Source of the DNA: Agrypnia vestita
Taxonomy: Eukaryota > Arthropoda > Insecta > Trichoptera > Phryganeidae
Direction: 5' to 3'
Length of the DNA: 64,000 nucleotides
Assembly: GCA_016648135.1 (NCBI GenBank)
Contig: JADDOH010001502.1
Location: forward strand, 62,001-126,000
In this document: one piece after another, positions 1 through 11,220 of the stretch
Layout: each line of letters begins with the position of its first letter
How positions within the stretch are numbered: the stretch's first letter is position 1
Translations under genes and position numbers: made by a program
Notes under the pieces: generated by a model
What the model was told of the DNA's origin: nothing
Seen by the model: only the letters and a program-made list of their open reading frames with translations
The model's database searches: none

Positions 1-1090
1 TATTTGTATTCAAGAGAATTTTTTTCTGAGAGCTATTTATTATTTCTTTTCTTATATTTTTGACAAACAAAAAATATTGAAGTACAAAATATGAATACTT
101 TATTAACATTTTGAAGATAACACGTTTACATGATGACAATATTAAAGAATTAAAGAATAAGTGATTTTAGAGAAGAAAATATTTTGAAAGGATTCTTATA
201 AATGATCCAGTTTTTATGTACACATTGAGATTAATAAGATTTTCAATAAAATAAAAGTATAAAATTGTGCAATCCGCAATTTTAACTGAAACACCGTTCA
301 GAGCGAATGACGTCACGCCTCAGTACCCATCACCGTGTCTTTGAACCGTTGCCATAGACACAATGCAATGTTTACTGAGGCTTGACGTCACGTAGATAAA
401 ATGACAGCTGCGAACGTTTTTGCGCAAAATTAAAAATATGTGTATGTAAATGCAATTATTTGCATAAAAACTTAGTTTATTACTGAAATACTGTTATTTT
501 CGGTAATAGTACAATATAGAATGTTATTTCAAAATCTGTGATCATGCCTATTTTCCGTCGTGAAATAAAATTGGCGATAATTTCACGACAAGTAAAAGAT
601 GACAAATGACGAATATGCACATACAAATCGTTGAATCCATTAGCGAGTACACTCTTTATTTTTGTAATAATATCATTCATGTATTCGTATACTGTTGCAT
701 AAAACATCAATACGGACATTATTTCCTTTAAAATCAGTACCTGGCTGATAAATTTCCCCAGTGAATTGGTATTAATTTACCGAGCGACCAATTCAGCCTC
801 GGTAATTAACAGCGACAGGAGGACGTGACGTAAGATAATTGGATGCTACACAAACCTTAGTCGCGCGAGTAAATCATATTTTCGGCAATGTCTGCGTAAT
901 TGTTAGGCAAGAGGAACTCGCGTAGATTAATCACTATTCGCTAACTAAATGAAGATCTTAATTTTACATAGATTTATGTAGAATATAATACATACTCGTG
1001 ATGTGATCCTATCTGTTCAATTAACAATCTCCGCTTCCGTTGTGCGATAACATACTACTACTAGGTTTTATAACTTAAAATAATAGACAA
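1..1090. other. AT-rich intergenic DNA
   Basis: No coding region or recognisable transposon protein is seen here. The only structure is the inverted pair of CRE-like sites at 308-390, listed separately. The remainder is ordinary AT-rich DNA. Confidence 0.6.
308..390. repeat. Short inverted repeat with CRE-like TGACGTCA in each arm
   Basis: Positions 308-325 and 373-390 are inverted copies matching at 17 of 18 positions. Each arm contains the palindrome TGACGTCA followed by a GCCTCAGTA block. A further inner pair (GTGTCT near 335, AGACAC near 356) extends the symmetry. TGACGTCA is the CRE/ATF consensus, but a short transposon end is equally likely. Confidence 0.5.
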
Positions 1091-1578
1091 CTAACACTTC
1101 GCTCAGCATCAACATCTAACACAAATAGGTTAGCTGAAGTAAATCGCGTCCACAAAACTAATTTCGGTGATCGTGCTTTCGCGATGGCTGGACCAAAGTT
1201 ATGGAACAAACTACCTAATAAACTGAGACAAACAGACAGCTTACCACAGTTCAAAAAACAACTTAAGACGCATTTATTTAGACAATCCTATAAAAGCCTA
1301 TAGAATCTGACCACAACAACGCTAGCTAATGTTTTCCACTCCTATTGTGCACTCCGCGAAAACATCTAATTCTTTCAGGCACTCCCAACTATTATAGTAC
1401 TCAATTTTAATTTCATTTCTTGTATGCCACCTAGTGAATAAGTAATAGTAAATAAGTTTTTTCTTTTCTAGCAGTAAGTAGTTTTGTAAGATACTAATTT
1501 TTCTGTGTAAAGCGCCCTTGAGGTGAGTATTCGCGAAAACGGCGCTATATAAATTATCCAATTATTATTATTATTATT
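1091..1578 (+). mobile_element. LINE 3' end: C-terminal tail of a reverse transcriptase ORF, 3' UTR and ATT tail
   Basis: Frame +, 1091-1303, reads out the conserved end of a CR1/L2/jockey-like LINE ORF2, including FGDRAFAMAGPKLWNKLP and a QFKKQLKTHLF block, ending at TAG 1301-1303. The 3' UTR follows, with a GGCGCTATATAAATT motif at about 1541-1555, and ends in an ATT microsatellite (1561-1576), the usual terminus of such elements. The 5' part of the element is absent, as expected for a 5'-truncated insertion. The clade is inferred from these motifs only. Confidence 0.75.
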
Positions 1579-1940
1579 TACTTAACTAAATGAATGAGGA
1601 CGATTTATAAATTCTACATTTATATAAAGCCATGCACCCATTTTCTGTATTCCATTCGGAAACTGCCTGTAGGTGTCGGCATTCGCCTTGCTTGCTATTA
1701 GGAGCTTTGTAAGGTGCTCATATAAGAAATTTCTGCGCTGTTCTCTCGCTTGTTTTTCAAAAGATTCTTTTTTTATCTTTTCATGCACTCTCTTTAGAAA
1801 ATCATGATTTTTAATTTTCTTTCATTAAATAAATTCACCACTTAGTTTAAAATCGCTCAGTTTGATTAAAAGTTGCACACTACGCGTTGTAGTGTGCCTA
1901 TTCATTACATCCATTCTGCATTTTGGACAAGGAATATTTG
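1579..1940. other. AT-rich spacer, nothing recognised
   Basis: A short open frame on the minus strand (1582-1788) has no family motif and no start context that supports it. Treated as noncoding spacer between a LINE end and a SINE. Confidence 0.5.
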
Positions 1941-2125
1941 TTTTTTTTTTAAATAGAGATGCGAACACAGAATGCGTGTCACAACAATATTCTTACAATT
2001 TTCAAACCAAGCTAAACGCTTGTGCTATGAAAATAGGACTAACTTGCTGGTCTGGAGTGAGGTTCGAACCTGCGACCTTTGGATCACGAGGCGAGAGTCC
2101 TAACATCAAGACCAACAAGCTACTC
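1941..2125 (-). mobile_element. tRNA-derived SINE, family A
   Basis: The tRNA-like head lies at the high-coordinate end. A B-box-like GGTTCGAACC is at about 2061-2070, followed toward lower coordinates by the family body (CTATTTTCATAGCACAAGCG read on the minus strand) and an A-rich end near 1941. At least four more copies occur in the window (5625, 9164, 29445, 41773), plus fragments. Confidence 0.75.
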
Positions 2126-2520
2126 GTATTACTATAATGCATGACCTTGAATACGCAAATAGTTATTTGCTACGAATAGGCCATAAATTTGTAATAAATT
2201 CGAAGAGTCAAACGATTTTGACCCCTTCGAGTCTCGGGGCTGCTGTAGTCGCATTCTCTCAGCGGTTTTTCGTGGTGCATGCATGTAGGGTATTCTCCTC
2301 TTCTGTGTATTATTATTGCCTTACTTAATTATTTTATTGTCTATCAGGAACTGATCGTGAGTTATCAGCATTAATATATTTGTTTTAAAAAAGTCATCCT
2401 ACATTACATGTCAAGGATCACAGTAGTTAATTAACACACCTTGCCTTTTATTTTGAGAAAACTAAACATATTTATGAATGTTCAAGTTTTTTGTTTGTAA
2501 CATTGTGGAAATTCATTTTT

Positions 2521-2745
2521 AAATTTAAAAAAAATGAGGGTAAAGAACACTGTTTTATTCCACTATATTTATTTTGAATTGTTAGAACGTTTTCGGGATT
2601 TCTCCCATTGTCAATAACAATACGTTTACAACTATGTAAACGTGTTGTTATTGACAATGGGAGAAATCCCGAAAACGTTCTAACAATTCAAAATAAATAT
2701 AGTGGAATAAAACAGTGTTGTTTACCCTCATTTTTTTTTAAATTT
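2521..2745. repeat. Near-perfect 225-bp palindrome
   Basis: Arms 2521-2630 and 2635-2745 are inverted copies around a 4-nt centre (2631-2634). I count two substitutions and a one-base difference in an A/T run over about 110 bp. The symmetry stops abruptly at AAATTT on both sides. The two mirror open frames across it are a consequence of the palindrome and not genes. It may be a foldback MITE or a recent inverted duplication. Confidence 0.9.
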
Positions 2746-3969
2746 ACATATTTATGTTTTTCCTGTATTTCAATATTTTTATATAAATGTGTAATTATAT
2801 TTTGCACCAAGAATCGGGGATGCCCAAACAAAAAGTGAGGGTATAAAATTTCATCAGAGCCGTGTTCACACAGCAATTTGTTATACAGTTTTGTAAGCAA
2901 GTGCAGAGTTGAGGTTTATTAATGTTTATGCAATCCGACCCTGACTCATTATCCATCAAATACCTACTATTATTAATGTTAACAATTTTCGTGTTTATTA
3001 CGTCAGAATGATTAATTCGTCCCAGGTTTCTTAACGCGGGAAATATATCAGATAAATAATAATTCTACATACGTATATGTACCTATATGATTTTTAAATG
3101 CGTTATCAAATATCTATACGTGCACATGTTTGCAATTTGTTGTGGATTCACGTTGTTGACGGCGTTAAAATGAAAAATGCCTTCTTATTAATAAGAAGAT
3201 ATCCACCAGTATACAAATGAAAATTGCAAGAATTATTATTACAGGCTGTATAATAATTAAAATTAAATTAAAATAACTCTAAAATTAATTATCAAAGTAC
3301 TACTAAAAAAACCTAGAACCTTCCCTACAGATTTACTTTTTAAAGAAATTAATGACATTAGACAGATTATACAAAAACACCTCAATTTTACAAAATATAT
3401 TAAGGTATGTATTTCAGTATATAAAGTAAAATACATAAGGAAACATTCATTCAACAAATTATAAATACACCACAAACTCATAATACTCACATTCATAGTC
3501 AAAGAGCACAAATAATAGGATGCTTAAACATTCCCAAATACAACAAAACAGCCACAACATTACATTACACTTATCTAGGTGTCAATTTTTACACTTATCT
3601 ACTTACATTACACTTATCTAGGTGTCAAATTTTTCAACAACTTACCAATGAATATCAGAACTGAAGAATACTATACAAAATTCAAGAAACAGATAAAACA
3701 AATATAATATACATAATTAAAACAAAAAATAGTTAGAATTTAAAAAAAATATCGGTACAACGAAAATAATTAGTATACTTGAGTCACTAATATTTATTTT
3801 ATGATATTTGTGTTTTTATACACTATTACATTATTAATTTATACATATTTATCATTCATGCTCCTATGTATCTTGTACTCCTGTCCCCAAACAAAAGTTG
3901 TAACTTTTCTGGGGACAGTTAAACACGTATAAAAAAAATGTTTTATGTATTCACTGTCACTGTAACATA
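2746..3969. other. AT-rich DNA with a 43-bp tandem duplication
   Basis: No supportable gene. A 43-bp unit is duplicated head to tail at 3560-3602 and 3603-3645; the first 26 bases are identical (CACTTATCTAGGTGTCAA within both). Some short frames around 3480-3700 look peptide-like but are full of stops and match nothing I recognise. Confidence 0.55.
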
Positions 3970-3998
3970 TTAGGTCCTTACATATGAAATTGACGTTT
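3970..3998 (+). repeat. Mariner left terminal inverted repeat
   Basis: 29 bases identical to the reverse complement of 5226-5254; flanked outward by the TA duplication at 3968-3969. Confidence 0.95.
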
Positions 3999-4046
3999 AG
4001 TATGGGAGGAACATAAAGCCGATTTTTTTTATTATAATATATTTAT

Positions 4047-5066
4047 TTAATCAAAGTATGTACCATTGCTATCTATGCACTTTTGCCATCTCATAGGTAG
4101 TTCATCGATCCCTTTACTATAAAAACCATTCGGACGGGAATCAATAAAATCTTTGAAGGCGGTTTTGACTGCCCCATCGGAGTTGAATTTTTTCCTTTGC
4201 AAGAAGTTATCCAAATTTCGAAAAAAATGGTAATCTGTTGGGGCAAGGTCCGGAGAGTACGGTGGATGTCTTAGACATTCCAATTGAAGCTCCTCTAATT
4301 TGGTAGCCGTCTGTTGTGCAGTGTGTGGTCTAGCGTTATCATGAAGCAGCAGTGGCCTAGAGCGATTAACCAGCCTCGGTTGTTTAGCAGCTAGCTTTTC
4401 CATCATGGTTTACAGTTGCTGACAATAGACATCTGCCGTAATCGTCTGGCCAGATTTAAGAAAGCTGTAGTGAACGACACCAGCACTAGTCCACCAAACG
4501 CTCACAAGTAACTTTTTTGGAGTCAATTTTCGCTTGGGGCATGGTTTGGCTGGTTCGGCAGGGTTCAGCCATTGCGATGAGCGCTTCCGATTATCGTACA
4601 GGATCCACTTTTCATCACAGGTAATGATTCGATTTAAAATCCCTTCATTATTGTGCCGGTTGAGTAATGCAACGCAGCAGTCAACGCGCGTTTGTTGATT
4701 TGCTTCACTCAATTCGTGAGGTACCCACCTTTCAAGCTTTTTCACCTTACCAATTTGCTTCAAGTGGATTAAAACAGTTTTATCACTAACACCGCAGCCT
4801 GCAGCTAACTCGGATGTGGTTTGCGATGGATCCGCTTCCACAATAGCCTTCAATTCTTCATTATCAACTTTGGTCTCCGGCCGTCCACGGGGCTTGTTCT
4901 GCAGGTCGAAATTTCCAGAACGAAAACGTTGGAACCAAAAACGCACTGTGTTTTCTTTTGCGGCACCGTCGCCATACACATCATTAATCCTTCGAGCCGT
5001 TTCTGCAGCACTGGTGCCACGGTGGAACTCGTACTCGTTAATAACGCGATATTTCAAGTTTTTCAT
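4047..5066 (-). pseudogene. Mariner transposase with one premature stop
   Basis: In life this enzyme cuts and pastes its own element at TA sites. Reading minus from ATG 5066 gives a single frame to the stop at 4047-4049, interrupted only by TAA at 4410-4412; the frame is otherwise unbroken and near the usual mariner length (about 340-350 codons). The N-terminal half has the two helix-turn-helix regions of the paired-like DNA-binding domain (GTSAAETARRIN near the start, then a linker with NKPRGRPETKVDNEELK). The catalytic triad is present: D in TCDEKW, D in LLHDNARPH and D in SPDLAPTDYHFF, with exactly 34 residues between the second and third, the D,D34D signature of mariner. An upstream ATG at 5132 would add 22 residues unlike the family, so 5066 is preferred. 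The local sequence CAA CTG TAA ACC suggests that the stop arose from a sense codon such as CAA. Confidence 0.93.
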
Positions 5067-5225
5067 TTTATAAACTGAGTGACGCAAAGAAAAAAACAAT
5101 TGAGGAAAAAACAAATGAATTATAATTTTCAAAACACAAATACATGAGGAAATAGCTGTATAAATTTGGATTTGGAATTCCTAACCAATGAGAAGATATT
5201 TGAGATTAAATTTGCCAGTACGGAA

Positions 5226-5254
5226 AAACGTCAATTTCATATGTAAGGACCTAA
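5226..5254 (-). repeat. Mariner right terminal inverted repeat
   Basis: Perfect inverted copy of 3970-3998; followed by TA at 5255-5256. Confidence 0.95.
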
Positions 5255-5624
5255 TATATGTATTATATTATTTTCAATAAAGAATTCTATAATAAAAAAA
5301 ATAATAACAATAATATTCCCATTAGTATACACGACTTTAACGTTTTTTACAAATAAAGCGTACTAGCAGAAATCAATCGACCATCAGCACGCGGTCACGA
5401 CCAGTGTTTCCAAAAACATTTTTCAATGTTTAAAATATAATTTATTATTATTGTTAGTCTACCACAGTGTGACATAACTTGACGATCAGACTGTTACAAT
5501 TAATGTACCGTTCTGTTGATATAACGACACACGTGCATCACGTTTAATGGCCTAATGCCGATTGCCGACGCTGTTTAGCGACAAAGTTTATTAAAAACCT
5601 TTATGTTTTTTAAGTATAATAACA
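5255..5624. other. Spacer, nothing recognised
   Basis: AT-rich flank of the mariner insertion with no open frame or repeat that I can support. Confidence 0.5.
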
Positions 5625-5753
5625 TTTTTTTAAATAGAGATGCGAACGCTTGTGCTATGAAAATAGGACTACTAGGACTAGGAAAATAGGACTCGAATCA
5701 CTGACCACTAGATAACTAGGCGAGTGTCGTGACCATTATACCAACAAGCTACT
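5625..5753 (-). mobile_element. SINE family A, internally deleted copy
   Basis: The body motif CTATGAAAATAGGACT (5656-5671) and the head remnant ending ACCAACAAGCTACT (5740-5753) match family A. The stretch that holds the 5' part of the body in other copies is missing, and GGACTA is locally duplicated around 5667-5695. Confidence 0.65.
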
Positions 5754-6868
5754 ATCAATTATACTGTTTTTATAACTCTAAGATTGGACGCAGTTATTAA
5801 TTTTTTGTACTTAAAACTTTATAAAAAATATTTGATTAATTTAACGCCAATCGGTTTTGACAGTGCTGTATCTTCGTCAGGACAGACGCACACTGATTCA
5901 TAGAATAAAATATGCAAAAAAAGTTTCTGGCCGGGAGTATGATTTAAGTCACGGTGTTGGTGTAGGAAAAAAATTGACGTTGAAATGGGGAATATATCAA
6001 ATAATGGTTATTAATACAAATTTATTGTTTGTTTATTATTTTTTACACATATTATAAAACACAATTGTATTTATAACGCTAGCTTCACTGAGCTATGCTC
6101 GTGCTTTGGCAAATGTTTTACATTATTTTATATGTAAGTTTTTAGTTTAAAAATGAATAGTTAAGTACTTTAACATGCACAATTCAAATCATTTACTATT
6201 TTTAAGAAAGTAAGACTAGTTTTAAAATGAATAGTTAAGTACTTCAACATGCACAATTTAAATCATTTAGAAAATTAATGACCATATGTTATGGCACAGT
6301 ATCTAGTAATTTGTAATATATATTAGATCAAGGGATACGTTATGGAGCTGATTGTGCTTCTGCAGTAGTTGCATCCGCACACACACTACTTTTAATTCTG
6401 GAACGGGTCATGAAGAGGTGACCGTTCTTGAGAAGAGCTTATTAACATATTTTATGACAATCTTAAAATTTTCATATATCTGGGAGGTGAATTAAATATT
6501 TTGGATCCAACTAAAACGTGACTCTTGACGTTATGTACTTCTCATTCTATTTGTAGTAATTATCCTATTTGGATTTAGTATTTCAAATTTTGACAAATTT
6601 ATCGAAACTGACAGACGCGTATTTACATACTTAGATGCACCCGCAGGCTGGCGCCGATGAAAGATAATTTTGAATAAATTTTGACAGTTTTTTACATTCG
6701 TCTCAATGACCCACGGTTCGTTACATTGATTAAGGTCAATTGATATTTACGCGGTGTTTTCAATGCAGAAAACGATTTGCATAAATTTATTTCCGTGCAC
6801 TATGTCAAGGAACTCAGAAGTAACACGTCATACATAAAATTTATTATCTAAAAATCAAGCTGTATGTT
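5754..6868. other. AT-rich DNA with a 74-bp tandem duplication
   Basis: A unit of about 74 bp is repeated head to tail at about 6133-6206 and 6207-6271 (shared blocks AAATGAATAGTTAAGTACTT and CAACATGCACAATT). No gene is evident. The open frame at 5857-6057 has no recognisable features. Confidence 0.55.
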
Positions 6869-7772
6869 TAAGGGGCAATACCACCTACCTAGACATTTTG
6901 AAAAAATATTTTTTTAAATTTTTGCATTTTCTTAAAGCTTGAGGTTTTAAAAATGTCTGGTGAAAATCTCAAGCGAAAATTCAAAAATATAACAAAGTTA
7001 TAGCTGATAATAGTGGCATCCCTTTGTTGATTACGCGCCACGCCACACGGCGCCGCGCAACACGTAGGTAGCTGCCAATCGGGCTCTTCCATAATTGAAA
7101 CGTTCGACCTGTTTCTATTATGTTTGTGAAGAGTGATTGGTGATCTGGGAATTCTAAGCAAGGTGAAGGCAAGTAATTATGGACCTGGAATCGATGATTT
7201 TATGTAAGGTGAAAAACTTCGCGACTTTTTCATTGCTCAATATTCAAAAGCGTTTTACTCGAAACCATGTTTTGAAAGTCGGAGACCAAAATATTTCGGC
7301 AACCGCTAAAGCGATCAACTTGAAATTTTTAGTGGTTATTCTATAAATAATTATCTAGTCTTTGGCGTAGTTTTTTTTTAAAGTAACTTAGTTTTTTTTA
7401 TCGGTATAATAAACCCGATTTTTTTTCCTAAAAAATGCTATTTTAAATTCAAACGCCCGCCATTTTGTCAAAAATCTATATTTTCAAAAACCCCTACGTC
7501 AAAGTATATAAAGTCAAAATTATAGTGTTAATTTTGATAATCTTTTTGTTTTTTTTATTCTGGGAAAGAAGAAATGGGAGTGGTCACCGCGGAAGACCTT
7601 TTTGTTCGTCTGTCGACAGAACCCAAGAATTTTCGGACAATGTTGAATATTTAATTTTTTTTTTACATATTCTTTCATGTGGAAATGATACCAATACCAT
7701 AATTCATATAGGTTTTCTTTAAAAAAATCACAAAAATAGCATTTTTTCGCGCTTCGTAGGTAGGTATTCCGC
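6869..7772. mobile_element. Candidate non-autonomous DNA transposon with imperfect terminal repeats
   Basis: The left end reads GGGGCAATACCACCTACCTA from about 6870. Near 7755-7772 the reverse complement begins GCGGAATACCTACCTACG, an imperfect inverted match. The interior (about 900 bp) has long T and A runs, no coding capacity and a GC-richer patch at 7025-7080. The superfamily is not identified. Confidence 0.4.
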
Positions 7773-7784
7773 ACGTATATCAAA

Positions 7785-7965
7785 CCACCCCTGCATTTAA
7801 TATATTTTTCTGGCTCACCCCACTCCTCGTTTGCAGAAAAATCACTATATTCTATTTTGGCCTTCTAAAACATTATCTGAATTCAATTTCAATGTCAGAT
7901 GGGGTTCTTTTGTATTGTGAAAATTAAAAGCAAATAATTTTTTATTGAAAGATGGCTGATCAGGC
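7785..7965 (+). repeat. Dispersed repeat F8, copy 1
   Basis: Similar in order and orientation to 8770-8960: shared blocks are TTTTCTGG near the start, a TCTGAATT block and a CAGA(T/C)GG(G/T)GTT block. The two copies flank the F2 element at 8085-8615. Confidence 0.5.
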
Positions 7966-8084
7966 TAGTTAATGAGTTTGGCATAGATATTTAGATAACT
8001 TTTTCAGATAAGGTTGAAAAATCTAATAAAAACTAAGGGATTTTCGCATTTAAGAAATGTGTTATATTCGTTGTTTTTACCACG

Positions 8085-8615
8085 CTTATATTAGCTTCAC
8101 CTGTTTGTCGGGACGGAATCTAATAATCGATATTTCACCCGCTTCGCAATGCCCAATCGAGTTGAAATTTTGCACACAGACGTATTCTCGTTCAGTAATT
8201 AATCAATTAATCCATCATAATTAATTAATGAAAGTTTTATATGGAAAAATTAGCGCTAGTTTCCTACCGAAGTGATTTTTTGCGCTGGGTAAGTAAGTTA
8301 AGACTATAAAGTAGAAAATTATACATGAAATTTTTTCTCTTTTAAAAAAACATGCTTATATTTAAGTGTACTAAAAAGTAAAAAATATATTTTCGGTCAA
8401 CAAGTTTTTGCATCACTCTCCAAACAAAAAAACAAAGCGTGGCAGTTTTCCCTGCATCAACAACAGAATTTCGTAATCTATATCAAAATCGTGAGCTTCA
8501 ACCTTTTATTTGGAGAGTGAGGTGAACATATTTTGACCGAAGTTTTTTTCCTTAGTACATTTGAATATAAGTGTTTTTAAAAATAAAATTTTCATGTAAT
8601 TATAGAATACTCATA
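8085..8615 (+). repeat. Dispersed element F2 with an internal long inverted repeat
   Basis: The 5' segment (about 8085-8290) contains CACCCGCTT and a CCAATCGAG(T/A)TGAAAT block. The 3' segment (about 8325-8610) folds back on itself: the stretch after 8365 (TTATATTTAAGTGTACTAAA) pairs with that ending near 8578, and the ACTCTCCAAA/TTTGGAGAGT blocks pair at 8412-8421 and 8509-8518. Other copies: 27130-27460 (+), 43868-44590 (-) and a fragment near 59995-60110. No coding capacity. Confidence 0.65.
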
Positions 8616-8769
8616 TAATATCCTACTCGTAGAATTTTTTTTGACCCCGGGTGGTTTCGTTATCTCCCGGTCAAGATCGAAGAAATTACATTAAAATTTT
8701 CAGACGTTACGCAATGAGATCTTCTGCAATAGGTGGTATTTCTATCGAAATCAACTTAAAACACGTTTC

Positions 8770-8960
8770 GTGTCTCATATATAGGTACCTTATCACACTT
8801 ACAAAGAATATGTTTTCTGGTTCATCTCGCTGTATCTCGCTAACACATCATTTTAATTTGTTTTGGTCTCTTGAAACATCGTCTGAATTTTATTTCAAGT
8901 TCAGACGGTGTTGTTTTGTTTTGTGGATAGAGGATAATATACATTCGTTTTTATTTTTAT
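8770..8960 (+). repeat. Dispersed repeat F8, copy 2
   Basis: Diverged direct copy of 7785-7965. The blocks GAAACATCGTCTGAATT and TCAGACGGTGTT correspond to AAACATTATCTGAATT and TCAGATGGGGTT in the other copy. Confidence 0.5.
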
Positions 8961-9163
8961 TCATTGCATCGTATTTCATATATTGTTATGCACTTTTTAA
9001 CGCAGTTTCGTGACATATTTTACGTATATGGTGAACAATATAATATTCTAAAGAAATAAGTTAGAGAGGTTCTTTTAGAACTATGCTCTATAAATTGTAA
9101 CGTCTAAATATAATGTGTTTTCATTAAAGAATAAAATATTGCGGATTTTATTATAATAATTTG

Positions 9164-9344
9164 AGGAGCTTGTTGTCTTATGGTTAGAACTCCCGCCTCG
9201 TGATCCTAAGTTCGCGGGTTCGAACCTCACTCCGGACCAGCAAGTTAGCCCTATTTTCATAGCACAAACGATTAGCTTAATTTGAAAATAGTGAGAATAT
9301 ATGTGACACGTATTTCGTGTTCGCATCTCTATTTAAAAAAAAAG
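9164..9344 (+). mobile_element. tRNA-derived SINE, family A (best-preserved copy)
   Basis: The head (9164-9240) is tRNA-like, with an A-box-like TATGGTTAGAAC and a B-box GGTTCGAACC at about 9217-9226, the internal pol III promoter of tRNA-derived SINEs. The body carries CCTATTTTCATAGCACAAACG (read in two parts around 9250-9270) and a CATCTCTATTTAAAAAA tail. No LINE-like partner tail is recognised here. Confidence 0.8.
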
Positions 9345-9582
9345 ATAAAAAATAATAAAATAGTGACGGTCTTCTTCGTGTATTGTGTATTGCTTGCGTG
9401 CTCAGATACCGCAGACACACGAGTGGAATACACGGGTGCGCCTATAATTTATTTGTATGCAACCATCAAAACAGATGTGTAACTCTGAATCGAGATAGTA
9501 TATGGAAGGCGTATTGTAGGATAATATTGAGTAGTTTACATACTTGTAGTATATCGGCAGTATATTAGTGAGTACTTTTTAG

Positions 9583-9750
9583 TTAAGCTACAACAGGCTA
9601 TGGAGCCCGATTACTTTAGTGAAACACGTCATAAAAATACTCCAGGCTTGAGTTAATTACACCATGATGTTTAGTGACCCCACTGGGAATCGAACCCAGA
9701 ACCCCGAAGAGAAACCAGTTTTATGCCCCTCTGAGCTATGGTGGCTGCCG
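9583..9750 (-). mobile_element. tRNA-derived SINE, family B
   Basis: Minus orientation. The head at 9690-9750 contains the B-box-like GGGTTCGATTCCC (reverse complement of GGGAATCGAACCC). The tail includes the AAGCCTGGAGTATTT-like and AACAGG blocks shared with 15203-15366 and 38657-38812. Distinct in sequence from family A. Confidence 0.65.
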
Positions 9751-9764
9751 CTTGAACGCTGCTA

Positions 9765-11220
9765 GTCAATATATTTAGCAATATTTATATTTTAGCCTAT
9801 TCGGAATACAAGACGTAAGAGTCGTCGCCGAAACAGAGGCTCATTTTGCTAAATAACATTTTTTGGATGCCTTAAAAGTTAAGTTTAAGTTGGAATATGC
9901 CTGAACTAGATACATTTAAAATGCGTTTCCTTCCCTAATACGGGTACTTAAAACAGTCCTCGTAATTGCATACCAAACTTATTAAAAAATAAATTTAAGG
10001 GGTAAATCTACAGCCATCATCTGCCAAATGTTAATATTTCTATCGTTATCGTCATTATCAACATTACTTGTCTTCCGTATGTTATCAATTGCCGCTTCTT
10101 TGATTTGATGATGTCAGTCCAGAGCTCTGGGATGGCTTGTTGGTTTCTTGATTCTCTCAAGTAACACTAGATGTTACGTTTTCCCAACGATTTTCTATCC
10201 AATGCGGATGTCACTGACAAAGTATCAAATTTCGATAATGTATGCTTAACTAGTATATGCATGCACTAACTATGTGTTAATGTATACATTATCGAAAGTT
10301 AATATATACACTATACTAGTAAATGCATACATTATCAACATTTTGTTTGTAACATGCACATACATTGCTATTGCTTTGGTGTATTTAGTTATATCAACTT
10401 CTCTTGGAAGTTCTCTTACCTTCGCATTATTTTTCTGTGTCTTCGTGTGATATCCAACAATAATATTTTCATGCCTCTTTGTGTTAAGTAATTGAATCAC
10501 TATTTTGTTGAGAGTCCATGGTTTGAAGTCGTACGTGAGCGCTGCAAGAATGCGTTGATTGAATATTTTTCGTTTTAGGTGGGTACAAAGGATGATTACA
10601 TTCAAACATTGGAATTTCTTTATCTATCGTCTTAGTACCTTGACCTGTTCCAACACTTTTCAATCTGAGCACAGTAAACAAAACATTAAACATTTTATAA
10701 TACCTTTACATTTTATATCCGCCAGACCAATCACGATTTATTTGGTATTTAGTAGGTATTTTGCTTTATAATAATAAATAAGTTAAATTATTTAGAAGTA
10801 ATTATAAACAGAATAAATATATTTATCAAATAAATACAGTTTACATCAAGACAAGGTCCCAGTACTTTCTACGTCGTTATACTTCTTTGCCAATTACGCC
10901 ACAGTAAACCTACAAATTATCAAAAATTTATTTTCAATATTTAATGAGACATCTGTGTTTTATTTGGAAGCTTACATCTTTTTAATTGCAATATTTCTCA
11001 GAACTTTTGAGTAGAATCCGCTAGATGGCTACCAATATTTTTTTTATCAGATATACCTACGACAATGAATTTTAAAATAAAAAAATCATTAGTCACTTGT
11101 TTTAATAAAATACATGAAAACATTATTGCACTACCTACTAAAAATACGTTGAGTTAGGGACTATACCATCGCATAAAGAAAGCTTTGCCATAAAGTGAAA
11201 TACAGGATCGGCGATTCATT
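9765..11220. other. AT-rich DNA, nothing recognised
   Basis: Overlapping short frames at 10270-10770 on both strands lack motifs, and their composition matches the background. No repeat copies elsewhere in the window were noticed. Confidence 0.45.

Larger units (their letters stand above)
3970..5254 (-). mobile_element. Complete mariner-type DNA transposon (1285 bp)
   Basis: Perfect 29-bp terminal inverted repeats beginning TTAGGTCCTTACATATGAAA lie at 3970-3998 and 5226-5254. TA dinucleotides flank both ends (3968-3969 and 5255-5256), the mariner target-site duplication. The only coding region between the ends is a mariner transposase on the minus strand. Length, TIR size and TSD all fit an intact insertion. 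Perfect TIRs and a single coding lesion suggest it is recent. Confidence 0.95.

Noticed and set aside
2472..2838. Two nearly identical proteins encoded on opposite strands
   Set aside because: They are the two faces of the 2521-2745 palindrome, not duplicated genes.
3263..3700. Possible decayed retrotransposon ORF
   Set aside because: Peptide-like stretches are interrupted by many stops in every frame and no RT motif could be identified.
9164..9240. tRNA gene
   Set aside because: The B-box and partial A-box belong to a SINE head; a full cloverleaf with acceptor stem was not found, and the same head recurs with a SINE body elsewhere.
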